Origin: Hyparrhenia diplandra
Taxonomy: Eukaryota; Streptophyta; Magnoliopsida; Poales; Poaceae
Reading direction: 5' to 3'
Assembly: GCA_015847255.1 (NCBI GenBank)
Contig: JADLZK010009376.1
Coordinates: 62,001 to 126,000 of the forward strand
Length of the DNA: 64,000 nt
The notes under the pieces were generated by a model, which saw nothing but the letters and a program-made list of their open reading frames with translations, did no database searches and was not told where the DNA came from. Positions 1 to 9,425 of this stretch are shown piece by piece (positions within the stretch are counted from its first letter, which is position 1; every line of letters begins with the position of its first letter). A program made the position numbers and the translations under genes.

Positions 1-646
1 TGTGCAGGGTGACGCGTGTGATAACTGCTCCCTTTATGTCCCATCAACGGGGGGATGCGAGGAGATAACGGGGCAGTTAGTTCGTCAGGGCAATCGATTG
101 CCCTGTCACTACGTCGTGGGAAGCAGGGACATTAAATGCGGTTGTTCCCCACTACCAAGTTGGTCTTCCCAAGGTGCGCCCGAGGTCGTTTACCGAGAGA
201 AGGAAGGAAAGGCCATGGTCTGGACTTTTCTGCCCTCGAGCGAGGCGGAGATGTCTCGCCCCGAGAGCCAAGGTCCTCGGGCGCGGCAAAAACGTCCTTG
301 GGGGGAGCTCACGTCCTCGAGGCGGAACTCGTCCCCCTGAGGCCCCTGACCTTCGGGATTGGGAGCAGGTTTTGGTGAGAGCGGGCCGCATGGGCTGCCG
401 TTGTGTGGGCCGATTTGGTCTATGAACCCAGGGGTCGTAATGAGCCTGTTATGCAATTTGTTTTTTCTAGTCCTCCATATTAACGTTGATCCCAACGACT
501 TTTTATTTTCTATAACTCCTCGAGTTTTACCACGGGCCTTTTCGGCCTGGGCCGGGGTTTGATTTAGCAAGTTGGGCCTCATTTAGAGGAGTATCCGGAG
601 ATGGGCTGCTTTGGGCCTTTAATTGGGCCAAAAGGATGTCCCGTGT
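1..646. other. Unassigned GC-rich sequence, possibly old LTR-retrotransposon DNA
   Basis: No convincing gene. The short overlapping frames have no recognisable domain and lie on both strands, as expected for GC-rich non-coding DNA. The style (many CTCGAG/CCTCGG-type blocks and GGGCC-rich text) resembles grass LTR retrotransposon sequence, but I see no paired LTR, primer-binding site or polypurine tract. It is the left flank of the SINE that follows. Confidence 0.3.
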
Positions 647-666
647 ATTAAGTCCTTCTTTTTTTT

Positions 667-913
667 ATTGGCTTGTAGTCCAATGGTAGGGCGGTCGGTG
701 GGGACGCTACCCACCGGGGTTCAAATCCCGGTGCTCGCACCTTTTCCCGGGATTTTCCTAGGATTTTTCGGGCGTTATGCATTAAGTGGTAGCGGCGCCG
801 GTCGACGACGAGGCGCCAATGGTGACGAGTCGTGGGCTCGGTCCTTCGGAGGTTCATAGGGGTAGGGTTTGCGTCACGGCGTGCCGCGTTGTAATCGTGT
901 CATTCTCAAAAAA
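667..913 (+). mobile_element. tRNA-derived SINE (OsSN/ZmSINE2-like) with long target-site duplication
   Basis: The element opens with a tRNA-like RNA polymerase III promoter: an A-box-like stretch near 677-687 and a B box (GGTTCAAATCCC) at 718-729. The body then matches, from memory, the grass SINE2 group: a GTCGACGACGAGGCGCC block, a CTCGGTCCTTCGGAGG block and a CATAGGGGTAGGGT block near the 3' end. A direct repeat ATTAAGTCCTTC plus a T run flanks it at 647-666 and 914-932, a typical retroposition target duplication of about 19-20 bp. The element would be copied by a LINE reverse transcriptase in trans. It is not a functional tRNA gene: no coherent anticodon arm can be folded between the boxes. 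Confidence 0.8.
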
Positions 914-932
914 ATTAAGTCCTTCTTTTTTT

Positions 933-1283
933 CGGCCGGGGGGTCCTTCATCCTTGGCTATCTCCTAGCCCATGATACGTCGTGGGTTTTCATGCCCGGC
1001 GTCGTCTTCCCCAATCCGTTTTTTTTGGGCCCTTGGGCGGGTGTTTTGTTTCGGGCTTATTTTGCTCGTGGGCCGATTATTTTCGTCCCCGACACCCCCT
1101 TAAAGGGAGCGGCAGGGGCTCTTCCTTCCGCTCGAAGCTCTTAGTCCCCTAGATCCAGATCTCTGCCCCCCCCCCTCCTGTCTCCGGCGGCCTCGCCGCA
1201 GCGGGAGGGGAGGGGTCTCATCGTCGTCGTCCTCAGTAGTATTAGGTAGCTAGCTAGTTTCTTTGCCTTTGTGCTTGGCCGAT
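933..1283. other. Gap: right flank of the SINE, nothing recognised
   Basis: GC-rich sequence with a C-rich/CT-rich stretch near 1160-1210. No domain, RNA gene or repeat end recognised. It could be promoter or 5' UTR for the small reading frame that begins at 1284, but no TATA box is obvious. Confidence 0.3.
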
Positions 1284-1595
1284 ATGGCGTCCTCCCGTCT
1301 CTTCGTCGCCTCCGTCGCCGGTGGCCTGGTTGCCATGGTTTTCCTCGGCACTCTCCTCGCCGCCGTCATCGTCGACAACAAGTTACGTGGCACTAAAATA
1401 AATCTTCCCTTCCCTTCCACCAAAGCGAATCCCTCCCCTCCCCCACACCCATCCTCCGCCGCCGCCGGGATTTGCTTTCCCCCACCGCTCAATCAGTCAC
1501 CCTGGCTGCGAATCGGGTCGCCGGAAATTCGATTCCGGTCCCTCGTGTCGGAGATCTTGTCTCTGCTCATCGATTCGTCACCGGCTCTGACTTGA
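1284..1595 (+). CDS. Hypothetical small membrane-anchored protein or first exon
   Basis: An ATG at 1284 opens a 103-residue frame whose first ~33 residues form one convincing hydrophobic segment (GGLVAMVFLGTLLAAVIV) followed by a charged DNK, as in a signal anchor. After that the sequence turns into proline/serine-rich text of the kind produced by reading through non-coding GC-rich DNA. A possible 5' splice site (AAG|TTACGTGG or nearby) lies around 1380-1386, so the true exon may be only about 100 bp. I do not recognise the family. The stretch 1600-2010 downstream is also GC-rich and open in short frames but has no domain. It may be a gene fragment carried by a transposon. Confidence 0.25.
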   Translation: MASSRLFVASVAGGLVAMVFLGTLLAAVIVDNKLRGTKINLPFPSTKANPSPPPHPSSAAAGICFPPPLNQSPWLRIGSPEIRFRSLVSEILSLLIDSSPALT

Positions 1596-2024
1596 TTTTC
1601 ATTCCCATCTCATCCTCCGCTTCCGTTCAGCACCAAGCAGTAGCAGCTTTGAATCTTGCAAGTCGTCCACCGTTTTCTCGAGTTCTGCCACGCCATCGCC
1701 CCCAGAGTTCGTCGTTGGCCACCATATGGATTCCTCGAGCCAACTCCTCACTCTCTGGCGCTTCAGTTCAGCAAGACCCACCTCGTCGGAGATGCACATC
1801 GCTTGCGGTCTCGGTGACCCCTCCTCAACCTCAGCTCTCAGAAGTAGGAGGCCCTTCCCGCCCCGACGTTTTCAACGTCAGTCAACGGCGACGTCCTCAC
1901 CGGCGTTTGCGTCGGCATCCTCAAGGTTCAACGCGCGTGTTCGGTTTCGTGGAAGATGTATGCGTACATGTCCTTTGGGAGCGCACTTGTATAATCACCT
2001 ATGAGTGATCTTGTAATGCTGCTC

Positions 2025-2050
2025 TTTTTATATATATATATATATATAAG
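2025..2050. repeat. (TA)n microsatellite
   Basis: About ten uninterrupted TA units within an AT-rich stretch. No gene or element boundary is evident between here and the UGT stop codon at 2429; 2050-2428 is AT-rich 3' flank in which I see nothing else. Confidence 0.9.
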
Positions 2051-2428
2051 AGTTTTCCAGTAAAAAAAAAGCTGCACAATAAAAATCTTATAACCGAGCC
2101 AGTATTTTTTTTATTGTAATGATGAGAGGAAAGAGAAGTGTTTGGTTGTCTTATGCAAGTAATAAGTTTGAATTTTGGTTAAATTTAAGATGTGTTAACT
2201 TTTCAATATTCTTGGAATGACTTACAGTTTAGAACGGAGTGAGTGCCAGGCAAGAGATAACTAATGTTTAACTTTTTTTAACTTAGATTTTTAGTCAAAT
2301 AGTTTACTCTATTATTGGTATTGCTAAAAGATGAGAGAACTCATCATAACAGAATACAAGTAGTACACCATTGGATGGCTGATGGCTTCACGCCGCGAAA
2401 GAAATGCACACAGCCCTGTCAGTCGGCA

Positions 2429-3883
2429 TCACTTTCTCGGGTACACCGCGCCTTCGACGAGCGCATCACACAGCCTCTGCAGCGACACGTTGGATGATCC
2501 GCCCTCCTCCACTGCCTTCCGGCACGCGGCTTTCATCTCCTTGACCTTGTCCCTAACCTTCCTCGCCGTCTCGCCGTCGCCCATGAGAGCCTTGACCGCT
2601 CGCTCCAGCTCGCCCGCCGCCACAAAGTTCTTCCTCTTCCTTTCCACGTCCATCGCCAGGGCGACGCCCATGTCGGCCACCAGCGTGAACGCGTTGTAGT
2701 GCTGCTCGGCGCCGAGCGGCCATGGAACCATGGGCACGCCGTGCCAGAGGCTCTCGAGGATCGAGTTCCAGCCGCCGTGCGTGACGAAGCCTCCCACGGC
2801 GGCGTGGGCGAGTATCTCCTTCTGCGGCGCCCTGGCAGGCCACACGAGCCCTCTGTCCTTTGTCCTCTCCAAGAACCCGCCGGCAGCAGCTCCGCGAGGT
2901 TCCCGTCTGTGGGCAACTTCGTGCGCGTGCCGGGCGGGCGGCGGCCCGCGCAGCACCCACAGGAATCGATGCCCGCTGCGGTCCAGGGCGTGCGCTATCT
3001 CGTGCGCTTGCGGCGCCGTGAAGCAGCCTTGGCCTCCGAAGCAGAGGAACACCACAGAGCTCGGAGGCTGCGAGTCGAGCCAACGCACGCACTCGTGGCG
3101 GCGCGCCTGCTCGCCGTCGCCGGCGGGCGGGGTAACGGGGATCACCGGCCCGATCGTGTACACCGGAGGTGCCCGGACACCGCGCGTGCACCGCCCGTCC
3201 GCGATGGCCGCGAGGACGCGCGGTTCAGCCTCGGCGACGCTGTTGAGGATGATACCTCCGGCTTCCATGTAGCGCCTGCCGTTGTACAGGAACCAGTTGT
3301 AGGTCCTGATCTTCCTGTTCTCCAGCCCCGTCGGCAGGCAGGACGCCGGTACCGGTGGCAGCCCGGGCACGTCGACGCCGCCTTCCAGTTCTTCGAACTC
3401 GACGTCGCCGGCGACCTCCTCATCGAGCGCCGGGGAGCGCAGCAAGAGCGCGAACATCGCGGCGCTGGCGATGAGGTACACATAGGCCGGCACGCCGAGC
3501 TCGTGCGCCGCGTCGAACAGCGTCGTGCAGAAGATGTCGACGACGACGCCGGCCACCGGGCACGTCAAGCCGGCGACGGCCGCCTTGACGTGCGGCGAGT
3601 AGAGCTGCACGTAGCGGGAGATGTACTCCTCGATGCCCGAGGTGTCGGTTAGGGGTGCCACTAATGGCAGACGGTGGAAGCGGATGGCGAGGCCGGCGGC
3701 CTCCTCCTGGCGTATGTGCTCGGTGATCTCGGACGCCCGCGTCACGTCAGGCTCCGGCATAATGAGCACGGTGATCGTCAGGGGCCGTGCCCTGCTTGCG
3801 AGCAGCCGCTTGCCGAGCTCCAGCATCGGCATGAAGTGGCCAATGCCCCAGACGGGTATCAGGACGAGGGTCGGAGCAGCCAT
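2429..3883 (-). CDS. Family 1 UDP-glycosyltransferase E1 (group E, UGT71/72/88-like)
   Basis: Intronless 484-residue frame, a normal plant UGT length. The enzyme class transfers a sugar from a UDP-sugar to small lipophilic acceptors (phenolics, flavonoids, hormones) in the cytosol; the acceptor here is unknown. The catalytic His is H16 (GIGHFMPM) and the likely partner Asp is D116 (VVVDIFCTT). The C-terminal PSPG donor-binding box runs over residues 351-394 and ends AEQ, typical of group E. Two box positions depart from consensus: position 1 is Arg instead of Trp, and the HCGWNS core reads HGGWNS. Residues about 317-336 are in a shifted frame relative to paralogue E2: one base is lost near 2875 and one gained near 2910-2930, so the reading frame closes again. 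The start was chosen because paralogues share the (P)T(L/V)VL(I/L)PVWG opening. It is either a functional variant or an early pseudogene. Confidence 0.85.
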   Translation of the reverse strand: MAAPTLVLIPVWGIGHFMPMLELGKRLLASRARPLTITVLIMPEPDVTRASEITEHIRQEEAAGLAIRFHRLPLVAPLTDTSGIEEYISRYVQLYSPHVKAAVAGLTCPVAGVVVDIFCTTLFDAAHELGVPAYVYLIASAAMFALLLRSPALDEEVAGDVEFEELEGGVDVPGLPPVPASCLPTGLENRKIRTYNWFLYNGRRYMEAGGIILNSVAEAEPRVLAAIADGRCTRGVRAPPVYTIGPVIPVTPPAGDGEQARRHECVRWLDSQPPSSVVFLCFGGQGCFTAPQAHEIAHALDRSGHRFLWVLRGPPPARHAHEVAHRREPRGAAAGGFLERTKDRGLVWPARAPQKEILAHAAVGGFVTHGGWNSILESLWHGVPMVPWPLGAEQHYNAFTLVADMGVALAMDVERKRKNFVAAGELERAVKALMGDGETARKVRDKVKEMKAACRKAVEEGGSSNVSLQRLCDALVEGAVYPRK

Positions 3884-4015
3884 TGCTGGATCGACGACGT
3901 TTGTTCGTAAAATGGGACAAGAAACAAGATGAGTGTGAGGGAAGTGGCTAATGATAGAGCAGCGAATTCATCATTGGAGGGGCTTTGTTTTCGTTTTATT
4001 CCAATCCAAAAACAT

Positions 4016-4582
4016 AGGTGCACATCGAGAAACCTAGGCTGGCTGGTCCCATACATATGGTAGTAGGTGAGATCAACGATGGTAATCTCATCACCCGAAG
4101 AAATGGACGGCGAGAATGCCGCAGGTCTAACGTCTATGTCGGATCGGACGGACTGTACCCATCTAAGACATTATTATAGCTAGAACATGTCATTATCTTG
4201 ATGTGCACGAATACCAACTATCTCTGAGTCATGAAATTAAATGCCTACGAAACCACAAGATGAAAATCTCCATTGAGAGTAGGGGTTTCATCCAAGTTTC
4301 ATTTAATTTTATATGGCATGGCAATTTTGAAAACAACAAAATGAAACTCACCATTCAGTGACCTAAAGAACGAAAACAGAGGTGCACATCGAGAAACCAA
4401 GGCTGGCTGGCTGGTCCCATACATTATGGTAGTAGGTGAGATCAAAGATGGTAATCTCATCACTCGAATAAATGGACGGCGAGAATGCCGCAGATCTAAC
4501 TTCTATGTCGGATCGGAGGGAACATGTCATTATCTCATGCGTACATTGGTAGTAGGTGAGATCTAACGTCTATGTCGGATAG
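4016..4582. repeat. Direct repeats upstream of UGT E1 (two ~135 bp copies plus a partial third)
   Basis: The block beginning AGGTGCACATCGAGAAACC and ending at GTCTATGTCGGATCGG occurs at 4016-4148 and again at 4380-4517 with few differences; a shortened third copy (GGTAGTAGGTGAGATC...ATGTCGGAT) is at 4547-4580. The DNA between copies holds a degenerate MITE-like sequence (CTCCATTGAGAGTAGGGG near 4270). The block sits 130-630 bp upstream of the E1 start codon, so it may be duplicated promoter DNA. Nothing else seen in 3884-4587. Confidence 0.85.
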
Positions 4583-4587
4583 GTTAT

Positions 4588-4761
4588 GGCCAGTCTTAAT
4601 AGGGGTTTTATGTCACAGTTACCAACACATTTAAATTTTGGAAACAATGCAGAAGAGTTTTATGGGGATGAAACTCTTATCATCTCTCTCATCATTAATA
4701 CAGTGTCACATCAGCATAATTAATGTCATAAAACTTCTATAAAACTCCATTGAGACTGGGC
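4588..4761. mobile_element. Short MITE with GGCCAGTCT-type terminal inverted repeats
   Basis: Left end GGCCAGTCTTAATAGGGG and the reverse of the right end (GCCCAGTCTCAATGGAG) are imperfect inverted repeats bracketing about 174 AT-rich bases with no coding capacity. The internal text (TTTTATG...CATAAAACT) is also palindromic. This terminus type is common in grasses. The class was not determined because no clean target duplication is visible. Confidence 0.65.
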
Positions 4762-4897
4762 TGACAGGACATTATTATATTAGTTGGAACATGTCATTAT
4801 CTATGCGTACATGGTCCAAAGACTGCCACACGGGCTTTATCATTTTCACTACTTAATTCCGTGAGACCAAGCTTTAATTCCGATATGGGGATTAGTA

Positions 4898-5158
4898 CTA
4901 GTTATTATGCACCAGAAGTTGCATATTTACATGTTCCAATGGCCACTGCCTTACCCCGTCAGTTAAGAATTGTAGACACTGAGCTAAGTCCGCCGCAGAA
5001 CGCCAATCCTCTAGCGTGCTGAGCTTTTCGAGAGAAGTTGACATCTGCTCGAATCCGGCGAACTGCTTCGCCATCGCCTCCATCGTCGTCTTCAAGGAGT
5101 CCACGGTCGCAGTCATCTCCACGTGAAACTTCACTGGATTCCTCTTCTTTGGCGCCAA
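4898..5158 (-). pseudogene. gag-like leader fragment of an LTR retrotransposon
   Basis: An 86-residue frame starts MAPKKRN and continues with a heptad-like amphipathic stretch (TTMEAMAKQFAGFEQM, LEKLSTLEDWRSAADLA) that resembles the coiled-coil leader of plant retrotransposon Gag proteins. It lies just downstream, on the same strand, of an LTR and primer-binding site (5193-5401), which supports that reading. No protease, reverse transcriptase or integrase follows, so the element is truncated or miniature. The stretch 4762-4897 shows nothing else. Confidence 0.4.
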
Positions 5159-5192
5159 CGAACTCTGAAAACTTTTTTACTCCTCCCAGATA

Positions 5193-5401
5193 GGCTCGCG
5201 ATACCAAATGTTACGGTAATCGATAGCTGGAATAGAGATTAACATGACTGGATTTCGTGGGAGGAAAGAGATTTGGGGACAAGTTCAGAGTTCAATTCTT
5301 CGACAACGATTCTGTTACAACGGTTCAATTTATATGTCATCGACCGCAGCCGTCTCACACACACGCCTACACGGGCCATAACCTATACGGCCCATGTAAC
5401 A
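5193..5401 (-). mobile_element. Short LTR (193 bp) with adjacent primer-binding site
   Basis: Read on the minus strand, the LTR starts TGTTACATGGGCC at 5401 and ends CCGTAACA at 5209, giving TG...CA boundaries with a short inverted TGTTAC/GTAACA. Two bases later comes TGGTATCGCGAGCC (5206-5193), close to the initiator-tRNA-Met primer-binding site TGGTATCAGAGCC. The small LTR and lack of pol are like TRIM/SMART miniature elements. No second LTR was found at lower coordinates, so I infer a truncated copy. Confidence 0.55.
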
Positions 5402-6111
5402 ACCCTAAAAATTCAAAATTTGAAAATCGCAACCAACAAAGATAGGCGAGCACATCACGTCCCGGGTGCTCGGCCATGCACGTCCCGTAGGCGAGCACAT
5501 CACGATCGCCGGGCCCGCCGAAGAATAGCACAACGACCAAGAAGGTTGTGTTATTGGCCGACACCTGGGCATGCCCGTCGTGGTCGTGGTCTACGAGGAT
5601 GGCCACCGAGAAGGGCGCCTCGCGGAGCACGCGCTTGTTGATGGCGTGGTATGCCGCGCCCAACCACACGAAGTGGCCATCATGGTGGAGATCCTTGTGG
5701 TATGACATCACGATGATGGTCGCGCGCTTGTCGGCGGCACTGTTGATCACGTCCCGGTGGACGCTGTCCAGGTTCGAGACCACCGTCATGGCGTGTACCC
5801 GCGACGGAGCTCAGTTGGCCGGAATGCCACCACCACTTGCTCGTCCGCCTGGTCCTTCTTTGTTGAAGAAGGTCATCTCGTCGCGGCGCGCGCTGAACTT
5901 GGTTGATGGCTGACGATCGCTCCGAGAGCTCCACCAGGTGCATGGCTTACAGGGTGAGGCCGTGGCGCGCCGTGCCCCAGGACGCCTACACCAGGTTCAG
6001 CAGCGTGGGGATGTGGCGGTTGTTGTGGAAGCAGGCCAGAACACTAAGCTCGCTGTCCGCGTCGCCGGGGGCGCACTCCAAGGTCCTGCACTTCTCCCAG
6101 CACTTTATGGA

Positions 6112-6712
6112 GTATGTTCAGCTTTGGAACGTGTTGTTCTTTCGAGCAACAATGACAAAATTCAAGCATCTAGAAAGTGTGGGCTTCGCCAAAATGCAAA
6201 TTCTTTGCATGGTATGCAATCCAAAACAGAATTTGGACCATAGATAGGCTACAAGGGCGACAATGGACAAATAATGGTGTCTACCCCCTTTGCAGGTGCA
6301 GCCAAGAGTAGCGTTCATCTATTCTAGGACTGTCTCTACACTAAGCGAATTTGGGAGGGCGTCGCAATATGGGTGGGTAATGAATAGTTGCGGCATGGCG
6401 CATGAGAGCCATGAGACTCGGTGCAAACTTGGTGGGATAACTTGGATCACACACCTTCAACAGCGAGACGAGGATTACACTCCATCATCATCCTTGTATG
6501 TTGGGATGAGGCGGGGCTTTGGGCAATGGCGGGAGCAAAACAAGTCTCTAAATTATTGTTGCGCGCGTAAGTGTGAGGTCTCTGAGACATTTCGAGTCTA
6601 GCTTCGCTTGTATATAATGTATTTTTATGTCTGTATAGTGCCTTCTTAGCTAGGCTACCTTATTTTGAATGCAATGCAACTCTCCTGCCGGTTCCGTTTA
6701 AGAAAAAGGGTC
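6112..6712 (+). mobile_element. LINE 3'-end fragment inserted in the CHX pseudogene
   Basis: The right end (TATTTTGAATGCAATGCAAC, TCTCCTGCCGGTTCCGTTT, then an A-rich AAGAAAAAG) is the typical tail of grass L1-type LINEs, which commonly end '...TGCAGAGCTCCTGCC..TTC' before poly(A). It separates two adjoining CHX blocks. The left boundary is uncertain and no LINE coding domain is intact here. 5'-truncated insertion is the normal product of target-primed reverse transcription. Confidence 0.5.
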
Positions 6713-6974
6713 CAGCGCTTGGAGGCACCGTCCGCCACGCCGACTTGTAGATGGTCATCACGATCGACATCGTGATAAAGGTGGTGAATAACACCATGAG
6801 CACCAGGATTGCGACCCCGTCGTTTAGCACTATGCAGTCCCGACCAATTGTGAGGAAGGTGAGCTCTATGAGGCCCTTGGTGTTCGTGAGGAACCCGAGC
6901 GTGAAGGCTTCACGGATGGGGATCTTGACGAGCAGGGAGGTGATCACCGTGCCGGCGTGTTGGCAGGGGCTGTA

Positions 6975-7122
6975 GTTTGGGGTGAGGACTAGAAATCTCC
7001 TTAATAATTTATATATTTAGCATAAGATAGCTCATAAAAATGTAGTTTTAGCCCGACCCGAGAGGTCTAAAAGTACCTTATACTATTTTTAGCCCCCCTT
7101 TGAGGTGTTTCTAGATCCGCCA
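6975..7122. mobile_element. hAT-type terminal fragment inserted in the CHX pseudogene
   Basis: AT-rich 150 bp piece ending TAGATCCGCCACTGCA; its reverse (TGCAGTGGCGGATCTA) matches the CAGTGGCGGAGC-type terminus seen intact at 25583 in this window. Only one end is recognisable. It interrupts CHX similarity between the 6947 and 7111 blocks. Confidence 0.45.
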
Positions 7123-7739
7123 CTGCACGTTCGCGATGATGAGCACGAGCACTCGAGCAGGCCCTAGGACTTGGCATCTTTCATGGTGGCCACGTCGGTC
7201 TTGAGCCCGCTGGAGACAAAGTAGAGTGGGAGGAACACCCCGAGATGAGATCCTCCACCTTGTCAATGAGCACGCATAGTTTAAAGGCCCGCCCTTGGGG
7301 ACGATGATCCACACCATGAAGGAATCAAAGAGGGCATGAATGCCGATGATGTCGATGACAAAACCAACGATGAGGATGATGGAGATTGGCGAGGGTGGCA
7401 CAGATGTAGACCTATTTGACCAGCTCGCCTCCATCTAGGCCATCATCGGGCGAAGGACCAGGAAGATGGTAATGACGAAGCCAGCGGCGGAGAGCAACAC
7501 CCACAATGAAAACTATTGGCGAGACGGAAACGGATCGGGCGATGGCAAGCACCAACAGGATCGGGGAGATGGTAATGACGAGGCCGGGCGGCGGTTGTTG
7601 ACGGCCACGAGGACATGGCCATGCGACCGAGGTCCGTGGTCAGAAGCTTCAACTCTACAAGGATGCAGGCCAGCACCAGGAAGGGGATGATGGAGAGCGC
7701 CACGCCCATGGAGAAGCACATAAGTTTCATAAAAACCAT

Positions 7740-9425
7740 GTTACATAATCTAAACCATACAACGTCCTAACTTATATTTGTATTTGAACTGAGTATGATC
7801 ATTTTTAGATTTTCATGAATTACTTTCATCTCTTTAAGTTAATGGTGAGTTCTATTAACATGGGCGAAGATGCCTACTTTAAATAACAAGCGAGTGTGGA
7901 TGCATGATAGTGCACTCGACTACCTTGCCTTCTTTGAAATAAGTCTAATTTTATGATTTTACACCTGTGCCATTAAAAAAGATCACAATCTCGACCAAGT
8001 CACTGAAAACATCAAACTATCATAGTTAACCCACGTCCGAGAATTTTTATTCTCCAGGTCAACCCGTCCACTTCTCTATTTAACGGTGTCAAACTGGTTG
8101 CAAAAGGACCTAAATGCCCCAATGTAGGAAGCCAGCCCGTGGACTTCTCCTCTGAGTCAATGATAACTAGGTCCCGCCATATCCCTCTTTCTCAGTCAAT
8201 GACACGGGCCCCACCTATCAGGCTGGTCAACCCCAACCTCCAGCCCTCCCTTTCCTTTGTCCACGGTGCCTTATCCACGAGCAAAGAGTAGGGGCTTCGG
8301 CTTCAGGCAGGCTGGAGCACGCGCTCGTGGCCGTCACCAAGGCAGAGCAGCACGTCATGGAGGTCGACGACGCCAGCGGTGTCCAGCGAGCTCAGTCCAA
8401 CGCGGATGCCATCCGCGTGCGCAGCGCCCGACGCGGAAGAGGGAGCTAGTGTCGCTCTCCAGCTCCGAGCCGAGCCGAGCCGAGCGGTACGAGGTTGATG
8501 AAGGGGACGGAGTCGGACACGTCCACTTCCTACGGTAGCGCAACACGAGCTGCTATAGCGACATGGTTGACGACTCCTGCCCGAGCCCTTTAACGAAGCG
8601 CGGCAACGGTGAAACCGGGCGAGTATGTTGTTCGGCGGTGCCACAAATCGACGGCCTTCGGTTGCCGACTTGTAGCTTAGGCTAGGTTTACCCTTATTGT
8701 GGTTGTATCTTGTGGTGTTGTAATCTCTCTCCCCCCTCTCTCGATGTAATGAACTTTGTAACAAGGCCTCCTATTTTACCCACCGGGCTCTGCGTGAAAT
8801 ATACGTAGGTGAGGACTTTTTGTCCCCCCCCCGCCCCGCCCGCCCGAAGTTGACCTAAAAAAAACGAGTGCGACAAGCGACGACCTCTCCTTCATGCCCA
8901 CAGCCACCACGGGCATCCACCGCCTGCTGCTCTCCTGGGTGGTCGAGGCGTTGGAGGAAGGAATCTTCTCGCTCACGGAGTCCCCGTCGCCGTTGTTGGA
9001 CTAGCTCAGCCCTAGCCTCGACCTTTGGAGTGCAGTAGCTTGCTTGATAACAACGCGCGCTCATGGCTGGTCGTCGGCCGTGGCCGCCCATGGCTTGCTC
9101 GCGGCTTGGTGCAGCGGTGGCGGGGCCCTTGGCTTCCGCGACGCTTAGATTTCTGGCGGCATCGACGGGAGGTAGGGGACGATGTTGACAAATGGGGCTC
9201 ACCTGGCAGTCACGGTCTCCACCTCTTCTGTGTATACCCATGGGCAAGTGGGTCACTTAACATGTCAGATCTCCTAAACGGTAGAAAACAAGCGGAGCAT
9301 GGATGGAGTGGCTCGCAGGGAAAAAAAAAAAATGTTCTCAGACAAGTATAGCCGGATAGTTTCATGTTTTAACTGGCTTGAAGGAGATTCTGATCTTTTT
9401 TAATGGTACATATGTAAAAGGCTCA
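7740..9425. other. Gap: mixed intergenic sequence, nothing identified
   Basis: Alternating AT-rich and GC-rich segments. Short open stretches exist, for example 8869-9003 on the plus strand (containing TTGIHRLLLSWVVEALEEG, ending in TAG) and about 8310-8430 on the minus strand, but I recognise no family and see no splice or promoter context. A C-rich tract lies at 8823-8845 and an A11 tract near 9320. Possibly decayed transposon or captured gene DNA. Confidence 0.35.

Larger units (their letters stand above)
5402..7739 (-). pseudogene. CHX-type cation/H+ antiporter pseudogene (C-terminal half, interrupted)
   Basis: On the minus strand, four colinear blocks match plant CHX (CPA2 family) antiporters. 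The block at 7739-7443 holds LVELKLLTTDLGRMAMS; 7434-7111 holds DIIGIHALFDSFMVWIIVPK; 6947-6660 holds a TNTKGLIELTFLTIGRD stretch and LVLMVLFTTFITMSIVM; 6070-5400 holds the cytosolic domain (CFHNNRHIPTLLNLV, MHLVELSER, HFVWLGAAYHAINKRVLR, LFFGGPGDRDVLAYG). These are in different frames with stops between them, and the N-terminal half is absent. Inserted sequences separate the blocks at about 6112-6712 and 6975-7120. Intact CHX proteins are ~800-residue endomembrane or plasma-membrane K+/H+ exchangers; this copy cannot make one. Confidence 0.8.

Noticed and set aside
668..740. A tRNA gene
   Set aside because: A and B boxes are present but no coherent anticodon arm or acceptor pairing forms, and the flanking 19-20 bp duplication plus SINE body identify it as a SINE head.
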